Source: Dichelobacter nodosus (GTDB lineage: Bacteria; Pseudomonadota; Gammaproteobacteria; Beggiatoales; Beggiatoaceae). Taken from it: a DNA stretch of 41,522 nt. Shown in pieces: positions 8,550-14,911 of this stretch. Position 1 is the first letter of the stretch. Every line of letters begins with the position of its first letter. The position numbers and the translations under genes were made by a program. Where the stretch lies: positions 7,860 through 49,381 of the forward strand of contig DYPE01000005.1 in assembly GCA_020720085.1 (NCBI GenBank). Reading direction: 5' to 3'. A model generated the notes under the pieces. It saw nothing but the letters and a program-made list of their open reading frames with translations. It searched no databases and was not told where the DNA came from.

Positions 8550-8643
8550 ATATTATTCGTCGTGCGGTGAGGGAAAGCCGTTATGTTATGACACATCATG
8601 CCTTGGACGAAATGATTGCAGATGATTTGCACGTCCAAGACAT

Positions 8644-8734
8644 TAGAGTTGTTCCCAAATAAAACAAACATCAGTAAAAACAATATGTTATGAACGATGA
8701 AATCAGCCTTTTGGCTTATTTGGGAACAACTCTA
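8644..8734. mobile_element. MITE copy 2 (87 bp plus TA duplications)
   Basis: The element 8646-8732 has the same length, same orientation and same terminal inverted repeats as copy 1, with three base differences between the two. TA flanks are at 8644-8645 and 8733-8734. The near identity points to recent transposition of a common source, or of one copy into the same gene. Confidence 0.92.
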
Positions 8735-8894
8735 TTGAACATGTGGTTCTGAGCGGTGCGATCACCCGCGCTGAACAGGACAAGCAAACCCTGGAACGAA
8801 AATATGTGATTTATGGCGAAACACGGGACGGTTTTGCCGCCGAAATCGTTGCTAAAATAAAAGGCCAAGTGATCATCATCACGGTGTATATGCT

Positions 8895-9125
8895 ATGAAT
8901 GAAACAAAATGTCCGGTATGCGGCGAATCCGCACAACTAAAACGCATCACCAAAGCTTTCGGTCAAGGTGAAAACCTGCTGGTTATCGAAGATATTCCGC
9001 TGATTGTCTGCCGCCACTGTCACGAGCAATACATTACCGCTCAAGCCTTGCACGAAATCGAACTGTTGCGCGAACAGCGTATACATCAAGCGCGGATGGT
9101 ACAAGTGGAACGGTTTGCGGCATGA
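8895..9125 (+). CDS. YgiT-type zinc-finger protein, probable antitoxin (76 aa)
   Basis: The protein has two CxxC pairs, CPVCGESAQ (residues 6-9) and CRHCHEQY (about 39-42), forming the zinc-binding N-terminal domain seen in MqsA/YgiT-type proteins. The C-terminal half (QALHEIELLREQRIHQARMV) is helical. It lacks the extra C-terminal helix-turn-helix of full-length MqsA, so it is the short YgiT-only form found beside DUF4258 genes. The start overlaps the stop of the broken DUF4258 gene, so the pair was once co-translated. With its partner disrupted it is probably an orphan. Confidence 0.85.
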   Translation: MNETKCPVCGESAQLKRITKAFGQGENLLVIEDIPLIVCRHCHEQYITAQALHEIELLREQRIHQARMVQVERFAA

Positions 9126-9299
9126 GTTCCTGTCTAGCCGGGTAGGGTGGGCAACATCGGTAATGCCCCGATAAATAGGGTGCCCCTGGAATAGTTGATT
9201 GTTTTCATTATTTTTTTATTGCCTGTCACCCTATGGATTGGGGCACTACCATTTTATTTATTTCCTTGGTTTTTTTCGACAGGAAAATGTGGCGGGTTT
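9126..9299. other. Intergenic sequence with a TAGGGTGGGCAAC repeat half
   Basis: GGTAGGGTGGGCAAC at 9141-9155 is the left half of a palindromic repeat found complete at 9505-9540 and 13428-13461; here the right half has decayed (GTAATGCCCCG). The rest has no coding potential that I can see. Confidence 0.5.
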
Positions 9300-9416
9300 A
9301 GTAAGGGCAACGCCCCGGATTGGATGTGCCGGGTTTAGCCCCAACGGGGCGTTATCTATACAGCCCAGGGCATCGTCCTGGGTTAGAGATGATTAAAAAA
9401 TCAGCCCTGAAAGGGC
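9300..9416. repeat. Cluster of three short palindromes
   Basis: Three perfect short dyads occur in sequence: GCCCCAACGGGGC (9338-9350), CCCAGG...CCTGGG (9364-9382) and GCCCTGAAAGGGC (9404-9416). The arrangement resembles dispersed multi-hairpin elements that occur widely in repeat-rich bacterial genomes. The frames that run through it are not credible genes. Confidence 0.6.
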
Positions 9417-9504
9417 GGCATACAACACACGGCATCGCTGGTTTTGGATTACGCCTTTGCAGGGCTTGGTTTGCGCCACATTGGCAGGCCTTACCCCTAA
9501 GCCT

Positions 9505-9540
9505 GGTAGGATGGGCAACATTTTTGTCATTGCCCACCAT
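9505..9540. repeat. TAGGRTGGGCAAC palindromic repeat
   Basis: TGGGCAA (9512-9518) and TTGCCCA (9530-9536) form inverted arms around a T-rich centre, with GGTAGGA at the left. The same element occurs at 13428-13461, and half of it at 9141-9155. Confidence 0.65.
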
Positions 9541-9603
9541 GCCTGGCTTCCCGTCTTTATTGAAGTTTGACGAAAATCACCAACCAAAACACTCACCATA
9601 AAA

Positions 9604-9637
9604 AAAACGGCGCGGATGTTGCCATCCGCGCCGTTTT
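9604..9637 (-). terminator. Rho-independent terminator of the RCC1-repeat gene
   Basis: The arms AAAACGGCGCGGATG (9604-9618) and CATCCGCGCCGTTTT (9623-9637) pair perfectly over 15 bp around a TTGC loop. On the minus strand the hairpin is followed by a run of T, so it terminates the leftward RCC1 transcript. A second, weaker hairpin with arms AACCGCTGC and GCAGCGGTT lies between 9709 and 9745. Confidence 0.85.
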
Positions 9638-9753
9638 AAGTGAAAAGTCCGTACAAGACCAGCAATTCCGGTTCGGTTCGCATGTCCCCCACTCAAGACC
9701 GCATAACCAACCGCTGCCAAGGACGTTCAATGCCTAGCAGCGGTTGACTTTAT

Positions 9754-11187
9754 TTACTGCAAATCCAACGACATCTGAATCCGCCCATCCACAGAAGTAT
9801 TACCTAACAGGTGAATGGGTTGATTGGCATCAATCGAGGTCAGGCACGCGGCATTGCGCGGTTCGTTGTAGAACTCTGGATTTACCAACATGGCATGGGT
9901 CACCGGCGCGCACGCACCACTGACGCTGGCGAAATCCTCGTTGGTGGCTAAGGTTGCCAGCGTCGTGCCGTTGCGTAGCAACAAACTGGGGTTGGTATTG
10001 GCGCTGATGCCGGCAAAACCCAGGTTCCAAATGCGCGGCAACACACGCAACTGGCCGTTGCCGCTGACAATCAACCCCATGCCCGCGTTGCCACGATTGC
10101 TGGCGTCAATAGAGAACGTGGTGCTGGCATTCACCAACGCCGCGCTGCCCGAGGCATCCACATCCGCTGACAACTGTGCACGCGCCACATTACCATTTTT
10201 GGACGTCAGTTCAATTACATAGCCTTCGTTGGGATTAATATCCAAATAACACGCAGCATTGCGCGCATCGGCGAACTCGGCTTGCTGTTTATTCGCGGGA
10301 ATGGCCTGGCACGGCGCCGCAGGCACTTGCCAACTGTCATTGCTGGCCACCAGTACACCGCCTTTTTTTACCGTCAACAGGGGGTCCACCGACGGAATGC
10401 CAGCAAACTCCAAATTCCACGCGCGCAGCAGTACTTTCACCGTGCCCGCACCCTGAGCGATAAAGCCCATGTTGAGGTTGGGATTCACCATGTCGCTGAC
10501 GCTTAGGTTGATAATGCGCGCGGTGGATGCGCCCGCAGCATTCGTAAACTGCGCTTTCACCTGCCACACATTGCTCATGGCTAGGGTGCAGGTCGGTTGT
10601 GTGCCTTCGCATACTCCGCCGCTCCAACCGCTAAATACAGCACCTGCTGCTGGCGTGGCGGTCAGGGTGACGCTGTTCCGTTGTTGATAAAGTTCGCTGC
10701 AATCACTGCCGCTGGCACCGCATTGAATGCCGGGGGCGGACACAGTGCCGTTGCCTTGCACTTCAACGGTCACCATCGGCGGCACGTCTTCGCCCCAACA
10801 CAACACTGCGCCATTAGATTTCACCGCGCAACTGTGATAGAAGCCTGCTGACACTTGCGTGAAGTTGTTGCCCATTGGCGGGGTAGTTTTTCCAAAGCTA
10901 CTGTTTCCCCAACAGGCAATGCTACCGTCGCTTTTCACTGCGCAACTGTGATCATAGCCTACTGATACTTTGGTGAAATTGCCCGCCGGTGGGGTGCCTT
11001 CTTCCCCTCCTCTCCAACAAACAATGCTACCGCTGCCGCTTTTTACTGCGCAACTGTTACCATGCTGATAGCCCACTGACAGTTGGGTGAAGCTGCCAGA
11101 TGGTAGAGTGGAGAATGGATAATTGGGTAAACAGGTGATGCTGCCATCGGTTTTCAGTGCGCAAATGTGATTGTTGGCTGTCGCCAC
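9754..11187 (-). CDS. C-terminal part of RCC1-repeat surface protein (frameshifted from its N-terminal part)
   Basis: The frame opens with RCC1-like units (HICALKTDGSITC, HSCAVKSDGSIACWG, HSCAVKSNGAVLCWG) that directly continue those of the 11271-12437 frame. After about residue 135 comes a bacterial-repeat module (VTVEVQGNGTVSAPGIQC, FSGWSGGVCEGTQPTC), then two homologous beta-rich modules sharing the pattern GxGxxxVLxRxWNLxFAGI (residues about 215-340 and 350-477). There is no signal peptide and the nominal GTG start at 11187 falls inside a repeat unit. This is therefore the back half of one protein of roughly 890 residues. RCC1 units fold as beta-propeller blades; the role is probably extracellular recognition or adhesion. 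Confidence 0.75.
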   Translation of the reverse strand: MATANNHICALKTDGSITCLPNYPFSTLPSGSFTQLSVGYQHGNSCAVKSGSGSIVCWRGGEEGTPPAGNFTKVSVGYDHSCAVKSDGSIACWGNSSFGKTTPPMGNNFTQVSAGFYHSCAVKSNGAVLCWGEDVPPMVTVEVQGNGTVSAPGIQCGASGSDCSELYQQRNSVTLTATPAAGAVFSGWSGGVCEGTQPTCTLAMSNVWQVKAQFTNAAGASTARIINLSVSDMVNPNLNMGFIAQGAGTVKVLLRAWNLEFAGIPSVDPLLTVKKGGVLVASNDSWQVPAAPCQAIPANKQQAEFADARNAACYLDINPNEGYVIELTSKNGNVARAQLSADVDASGSAALVNASTTFSIDASNRGNAGMGLIVSGNGQLRVLPRIWNLGFAGISANTNPSLLLRNGTTLATLATNEDFASVSGACAPVTHAMLVNPEFYNEPRNAACLTSIDANQPIHLLGNTSVDGRIQMSLDLQ

Positions 11188-11270
11188 TTGGGTAAAACTA
11201 CCCGTTGGTGGGGTATAGTTGGGTGTCCAACAAAGAATACTGCCATTGTTTCTCAGCGCACAACCATCCG

Positions 11271-12437
11271 TTATCTGCGTGAAGCCAGTTCCCGCACTGG
11301 TGAACTACTATTCCCAACACGTCCCCAGCAGACAATGCTACCGTCAGTTTTCAGTGCGCAGCTTTGACTATAGTTCACAATCACCTGCGTGAAACTGCCC
11401 GCTGGTGGCGTAGCTTGCCCATCAGAATTATCTCCCCAACAAGCAATACTGCCGTCGGTTTTCAGACCGCAGGTGTGTCGTGGTCCCGCGGACACTTGGG
11501 TGAAACTACCCGCTGGCGCAACGGCTTGTCCATAGTTGGTATATCCTCCTTCCCAACAGGTGATACTGCCGTCGCTTTTCAGTGCGCAACTATGATAAGC
11601 ACCCACTGCCACTTGGGTAAAACTGCCTGTTGGTGGGGTGATTAGTTTAAGGTTAAGACTAGCCGATTCACCTATATCTATCCCTCCCCAACAGGCAATG
11701 CCACCATCGCTTTTCAGGGCGCAGCTATGATAAGCGCTTGTCGCTATCTGCGTGAAACTGCCTGTTGGTACAGTGCTGATTTGGTAACCACTGTTATATC
11801 CCCAGCAAGCAATACTAGCATCGCTTTTCAGGGCGCAGGTGTGATTAGCACTTGCCACTAATCGGGTGAAACTCCCCGCAGGTGGTGTGGCTTGTCCATA
11901 AGCATTGTCACCCCAACAGCTAATGCCGCCGTCAGTTTTCAGAGCGCAACTGTGAGCAGTGCCTGTCACCACGTGGGTGAAACTGCCCGCTGGTGGAGAG
12001 GCTTGGATACGAGAGTCATCTCCCCAACAAGCGATGCTGCCGTTGGTTTTCAGTGCGCAACTGTGAGAACCGCCCGCTGATACTTGTGTGAAGCTGCCCG
12101 TCGGTGGCGTGGCCTGTCCCTTGTCGTTTAATCCCCAGCAGGCAACATTGCCATCGCTTTTCCGTGCGCAGGCGTGAGACTCACTTGCCGTTACTTGCGT
12201 GAAATTGCCCACTGGTGGGGCGGCTTGTCCCTTATCGTTTAATCCCCAACAGGCGATGCTGTTGTCATTTTTCAGGGCGCAGGTGTAACCATTGCCCGCT
12301 GCAAGCTGCCGCACCCCGTCATTTGCCGCATGACCCCATAGCGGCAATAACAACAGCGCGAGGCTTAACCCTAACGCGGACAAAACACGTTTCGGTAAGC
12401 TAAGGAATTGAAAACACGAAACTTGACAAATCAACAA
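11271..12437 (-). CDS. N-terminal part of RCC1-repeat exported protein
   Basis: The protein begins with a signal peptide (LPKRVLSALGLSLALLLLPL, cleavage probably after GHA) followed by nine RCC1-like repeats of about 40 residues with the pattern HSCALKxDGSIACWG, then GQAxPPxGSFTQV. The nominal start at 12437 is TTG without a ribosome-binding site, and the frame has no ATG near the signal peptide. The only good start, ATG 12526 with AAGGAG, is out of frame and separated from it by a heptanucleotide tract. The frame ends shortly after the ninth repeat at a frameshift near 11290-11310; the alternative frame continues with TGFTQITDGCALRNNGSILC. Expression may therefore be switched or lost. Confidence 0.75.
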   Translation of the reverse strand: MLICQVSCFQFLSLPKRVLSALGLSLALLLLPLWGHAANDGVRQLAAGNGYTCALKNDNSIACWGLNDKGQAAPPVGNFTQVTASESHACARKSDGNVACWGLNDKGQATPPTGSFTQVSAGGSHSCALKTNGSIACWGDDSRIQASPPAGSFTHVVTGTAHSCALKTDGGISCWGDNAYGQATPPAGSFTRLVASANHTCALKSDASIACWGYNSGYQISTVPTGSFTQIATSAYHSCALKSDGGIACWGGIDIGESASLNLKLITPPTGSFTQVAVGAYHSCALKSDGSITCWEGGYTNYGQAVAPAGSFTQVSAGPRHTCGLKTDGSIACWGDNSDGQATPPAGSFTQVIVNYSQSCALKTDGSIVCWGRVGNSSSPVRELASRR

Positions 12438-12445
12438 CAGCCGAA

Positions 12446-12540
12446 TCAGGCTATTTTGAGACGTGAGACGTGAGACGTGAGACGTGAGACCCGCTCGCGT
12501 CGGTGAACAATGGGTACATTAAACATCAGGCTTCTCCTTA
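12446..12540 (-). promoter_or_regulatory. Ribosome-binding site and out-of-frame ATG leader of the RCC1 gene
   Basis: On the minus strand TAAGGAGAAG (12540-12531) lies seven bases before ATG 12526. From that ATG the frame runs 26 codons through the heptamer tract and stops at 12446-12448. The distance from the ATG to the RCC1 frame at 12437 is 89 bases; adding one 7-bp unit (96) or removing two (75) brings them into frame. Confidence 0.6.
12458..12490. repeat. Heptanucleotide tandem repeat (GAGACGT, 4.7 units)
   Basis: Four complete GAGACGT units followed by GAGAC. It sits between the good ribosome-binding site/ATG and the signal-peptide frame of the RCC1 gene, where unit-number changes alter the reading frame because seven is not a multiple of three. 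Confidence 0.95.
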
Positions 12541-12588
12541 ATACATGGGTTCATGGGTATGCCCGCTGAAGTATGACACAGTTCAAAC

Positions 12589-12621
12589 AGCTATCCTGTG
12601 TGGGTATCCAGCAGGGTAGCT
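12589..12621. other. Hairpin in the RCC1 upstream region
   Basis: AGCTATCCTG (12589-12598) pairs with CAGGGTAGCT (12612-12621) with one G-T position. It could be part of the 5' leader of the leftward RCC1 transcript or of a short rightward transcript ending at the terminator at 12674-12700. No known riboswitch motif was recognised. Confidence 0.4.
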
Positions 12622-12673
12622 CACTTTACTATGCGCATTTTTTGCTGAGAAGCGTTCAGTGACCGGTGGCGGT

Positions 12674-12700
12674 AAAAATCCGCTTGGCGGTTTTTATTTT
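12674..12700 (+). terminator. Possible rightward terminator without an obvious gene
   Basis: AAAAA-T-CCGC, loop TTG, GCGGTTTTT followed by ATTTTTT gives a compact hairpin with a T-tract on the plus strand. No protein gene precedes it on that strand, so it would end a small RNA or be fortuitous. Confidence 0.45.
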
Positions 12701-12860
12701 TTCTTGCTCGTGCGAGCGCTCTATGCCGCATGAGCCATTCCGCAGCGTCTTTACAAAACGCGCAGAGCGCGAAGACCACCATGATTGTTAGTGGCGTTCG
12801 TCGGCGACTGCGGATATATTGCAGCGCAGTCAGCGTCATGCCAAATCTGCAACCAGCCCA

Positions 12861-12891
12861 TGTAGGCTGGGCTGAGGCACGAAGCCCAACA
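12861..12891. repeat. Dispersed-type palindrome TGTAGGCTGGGCTGAGG...
   Basis: GCTGGGCT and AGCCCAAC arms flank GAGGCACGA. I know closely similar sequences as intergenic repeats in many gammaproteobacteria. Only one copy is in the window. Confidence 0.5.
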
Positions 12892-12902
12892 ATTCCCGCT
12901 AT

Positions 12903-12937
12903 AAAGATGCCATCTCTCAAAGAGATGGCATCTTTTT
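12903..12937. terminator. Strong hairpin after the DUF2442 gene
   Basis: AAAGATGCCATCTCT (12903-12917) and AGAGATGGCATCTTT (12921-12935) pair perfectly over 15 bp. The T-run is best on the plus strand, but the hairpin also overlaps the stop of the leftward DUF2442 gene, so it may act in both directions. Confidence 0.7.
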
Positions 12938-13193
12938 ATGTTTTGTAATACGCTATTCTCTCCGGCGCAATATCTTCCCCCTCCGGCCAGCATAAACCGC
13001 CCAGCGGATCAATGCCGACTTTCTTGAAATAACGGAAGTTACGCAAGCGCCAGAAAACTTCCCTTTGTGTCACCAGGGGCATCAAATCAAGTTCGAGTTC
13101 CTGTTGATTTTCCAACATCACGCGCAAGCGGTAGGGCGGGATTGCGCTCACTTTAATTGGCTTTTGCCAACTATTATTTTTCGCTGAGTTCAT
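12936..13193 (-). CDS. DUF2442 domain protein (85 aa)
   Basis: A small protein with the DUF2442 pattern: PPYRLRVMLENQQELELDLMPLV, then FWRLRNFRYFKKVGIDPLGGLCWPEGEDIAPERIA. It overlaps the DUF4160 gene by 20 bp. DUF4160/DUF2442 pairs are common in bacterial accessory regions and are often flagged as toxin-antitoxin-like, without firm biochemical proof. There is no transmembrane segment or signal peptide. Confidence 0.88.
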   Translation of the reverse strand: MNSAKNNSWQKPIKVSAIPPYRLRVMLENQQELELDLMPLVTQREVFWRLRNFRYFKKVGIDPLGGLCWPEGEDIAPERIAYYKT

Positions 13194-13410
13194 TCCAGGT
13201 CTCCATCAATTCGGCTTGATTGGCAAGAATAAACTCCTTGATTTTACGAGCTTGCTGGGGCGGAATTTGGCCGGCCATCAATTCTCCAGTATCAATGCGG
13301 AATGCGCCTGCATAATCACCATAAATCGCATGGCAGTGTGGTATGCCATGATCATCCATATACATATAAACTGAAATTCCAAAAAAGAAGGCAATTCTGG
13401 GCATTGTCAT
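13174..13410 (-). CDS. DUF4160 domain protein (78 aa)
   Basis: The sequence MPRIAFFFGISVYMYMDDHG, then IPHCHAIYGDYAGAFRIDTGEL, is the DUF4160 pattern (conserved DH and H-x-H-A motifs). GAGGAATC precedes ATG 13410; the internal ATG 13404 is equally plausible and matches the usual MPxI start. It is first in a two-gene unit with DUF2442 and probably forms a toxin-antitoxin-like pair with it. Confidence 0.87.
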   Translation of the reverse strand: MTMPRIAFFFGISVYMYMDDHGIPHCHAIYGDYAGAFRIDTGELMAGQIPPQQARKIKEFILANQAELMETWNELSEK

Positions 13411-13427
13411 GATTCCTCAATCAGCCA

Positions 13428-13554
13428 GGTAGGGTGGGCAACATCTTTATCGTTGCCCACCATTTCGTGCCACATTATGGTGGGCAAAACAAAAAGCGGT
13501 GTCCTGAAGCTCTGCCGAAGGGACGTTTTGCCCACCCTACTACTACTACTACTG
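13428..13554. repeat. Composite repeat: TAGGGTGGGCAAC palindrome, nested CCTGAAGCTCTGCCGAAGG element and CTA microsatellite
   Basis: GGTAGGGTGGGCAAC (13428-13442) and GTTGCCCACC (13452-13461) form the first palindrome. A second pair, GGTGGGCAAAAC (13479-13490) and GTTTTGCCCACC (13525-13536), flanks a copy of the repeat seen in the FAD oxidase (GTGTCCTGAAGCTCTGCCGA). CTA repeated five times follows, ending next to the M48 stop. Confidence 0.7.
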
Positions 13555-13556
13555 CG

Positions 13557-14900
13557 TTAGCGGTAGCCCCACGCTTGCAGGCGTTGCAGGGCATGGCTGG
13601 CCTGCGCGCCGCGCGGGGCTAGGGTGACATAACGCTGATATTCTTGTGCGGCGGCTTGCTGGTTGTGCATGCCTTCCAGGCATGTGGCTTTGAGAAATAC
13701 CGTCTGCGGATTGCCGGGCAGCACGCGCTCGTAGGTGTTGAAATCCGCATAGGCGCGGTCGAATTGTTTGAGCATGATGCGCGCCACGCCGCTGACGTGT
13801 TGCGCCTGTGCTTCAGTGGGATAAATTTGCTTGGCTTTTTCGGCGTATTGCTGTGCTTTTTGCGGATTGTCCATTTCCACTTGCAATTTGGACATCAGCA
13901 CCAGGCCCGTGTAATCATTGGGCGCTTTGCGTAGTGATTGTGCAAACATTTGTTCGGCCTCGGTATAGCGTTGATCTCCGACCAATTCTTCGCCCTTGCG
14001 TTGCAATTCAATGGCGGGTTTGAGTTGGCGCAGCGGTGCGGTGATGTCCATGTAGCGTTCGCGCTGCATGGACGCGGCCTGGAAACGGCCATATTGTGTG
14101 GCGGCGAGTTGTTGCGCGGTTTGCAGGCGTTCGCTGCTCATGGGGTGGGTGGCAAACATTAACTCGACAATGCTGGGGTCGCCCTGCGATTTTTCTTGCA
14201 GGGTTTGCATCAGCCCCACCATGCCTTGCGGCGCATAATTGGCGCGCGTCATGTATTCCATGCCCAGCGCGTCGGCCTGGCGTTCGTCTTCGCGGCTGTA
14301 GTGCGCCAACAACGCGCCCGTGCCCACCACGCCCAGGGTTTGCACAGCGGGCGCGTAGTCTTTGTATTTGGATACACTGACCGCCAGCACCGCACCGGCC
14401 ATTATTGCTTCGGTGAGTAGGCCGGTGCTCATGCGCGCGGCGGCGTGACGGGCGTTGACGTGGCCCACTTCATGGCCAAGCAGTGCGGCCAGTTCTGCTT
14501 CGTTGTTCAGTTCCGTTAAAATTCCGCGTGTTACTGCCACGCTGCCGCCAGGAAAGGCATAGGCGTTGACGTGATTTGCGCCCACCGCCTGAAAGGAATA
14601 TGGCATTTGCGGGCGGTGGGATTGGCCGCTTAGCCCTTGGCCGACCTGGCGGACATATTGATTGATGGCGGGCAGTTGCACCACGCCAAAATCTTCTGAA
14701 AATTGGTGCGGTGATTGTTCCTTATCCGTCTGAATTTCCTGGCTTTCTGACATCAACATCAGTTGCGATTGGCCGGTGACCGGATTGGGCGCACAGCCTG
14801 CAATCATCGCGCTGCCCGTGGTTGCGCCCATCAGCCATAAAAAGTCGCGGCGGGTAAGGCGGTGTTGCCAAATTCGCTCCCCTAATGAGAATTCATTCAT
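13557..14900 (-). CDS. M48 family metalloprotease lipoprotein with TPR-like C-terminus (447 aa)
   Basis: This is a periplasmic zinc protease of the BepA/YfgC type. The N-terminus has a twin-arginine-like RRDFLWLMG and a lipobox MIAGC (Cys36). The zinc site is HEVGH (143-147), with a further glutamate in SREDERQADALG, and AFPGGSVAVTRG precedes it. After about residue 260 come TPR-like helices (GEELVGDQRYTEAEQMFAQS, KAQQYAEKAKQIYPTEAQA). BepA degrades or helps to assemble outer-membrane proteins and LptD in E. coli; a similar role is likely. ATG 14900 follows AGGAGAAAACGCA and is preferred to an upstream TTG. It lies 11 bp downstream of the MDR oxidoreductase gene. Confidence 0.9.
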   Translation of the reverse strand: MNEFSLGERIWQHRLTRRDFLWLMGATTGSAMIAGCAPNPVTGQSQLMLMSESQEIQTDKEQSPHQFSEDFGVVQLPAINQYVRQVGQGLSGQSHRPQMPYSFQAVGANHVNAYAFPGGSVAVTRGILTELNNEAELAALLGHEVGHVNARHAAARMSTGLLTEAIMAGAVLAVSVSKYKDYAPAVQTLGVVGTGALLAHYSREDERQADALGMEYMTRANYAPQGMVGLMQTLQEKSQGDPSIVELMFATHPMSSERLQTAQQLAATQYGRFQAASMQRERYMDITAPLRQLKPAIELQRKGEELVGDQRYTEAEQMFAQSLRKAPNDYTGLVLMSKLQVEMDNPQKAQQYAEKAKQIYPTEAQAQHVSGVARIMLKQFDRAYADFNTYERVLPGNPQTVFLKATCLEGMHNQQAAAQEYQRYVTLAPRGAQASHALQRLQAWGYR

Positions 14901-14911
14901 TGCGTTTTCTC

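Larger units (their letters stand above)
8439..8898 (+). pseudogene. DUF4258 family gene interrupted by two MITEs
   Basis: ATG 8439 starts MFEREYN and is interrupted after 8460 by the first element, then continues IIRRAVRESRYVMTHHALDE up to 8645, where the second element sits. It resumes at 8735 with EHVVLSGAITRAEQDK and ends VIIITVYML, stop 8896-8898. Removing both 87-bp elements with one TA each leaves 282 bp, a perfect 93-codon frame with a DUF4258-like sequence (MTHHALDEM near the N-terminus, Y-G-E-T-R-D-G later). DUF4258 proteins are small and often paired with YgiT-type zinc fingers in toxin-antitoxin-like modules. The stop overlaps the next gene's ATG by four bases. As it stands, translation from ATG 8439 would stop within the first element. 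Confidence 0.85.

Noticed and set aside
10780..12300. Tandem DNA repeats as a noncoding satellite
   Set aside because: The period of about 120-130 bp matches RCC1 protein units and the sequence is coding.
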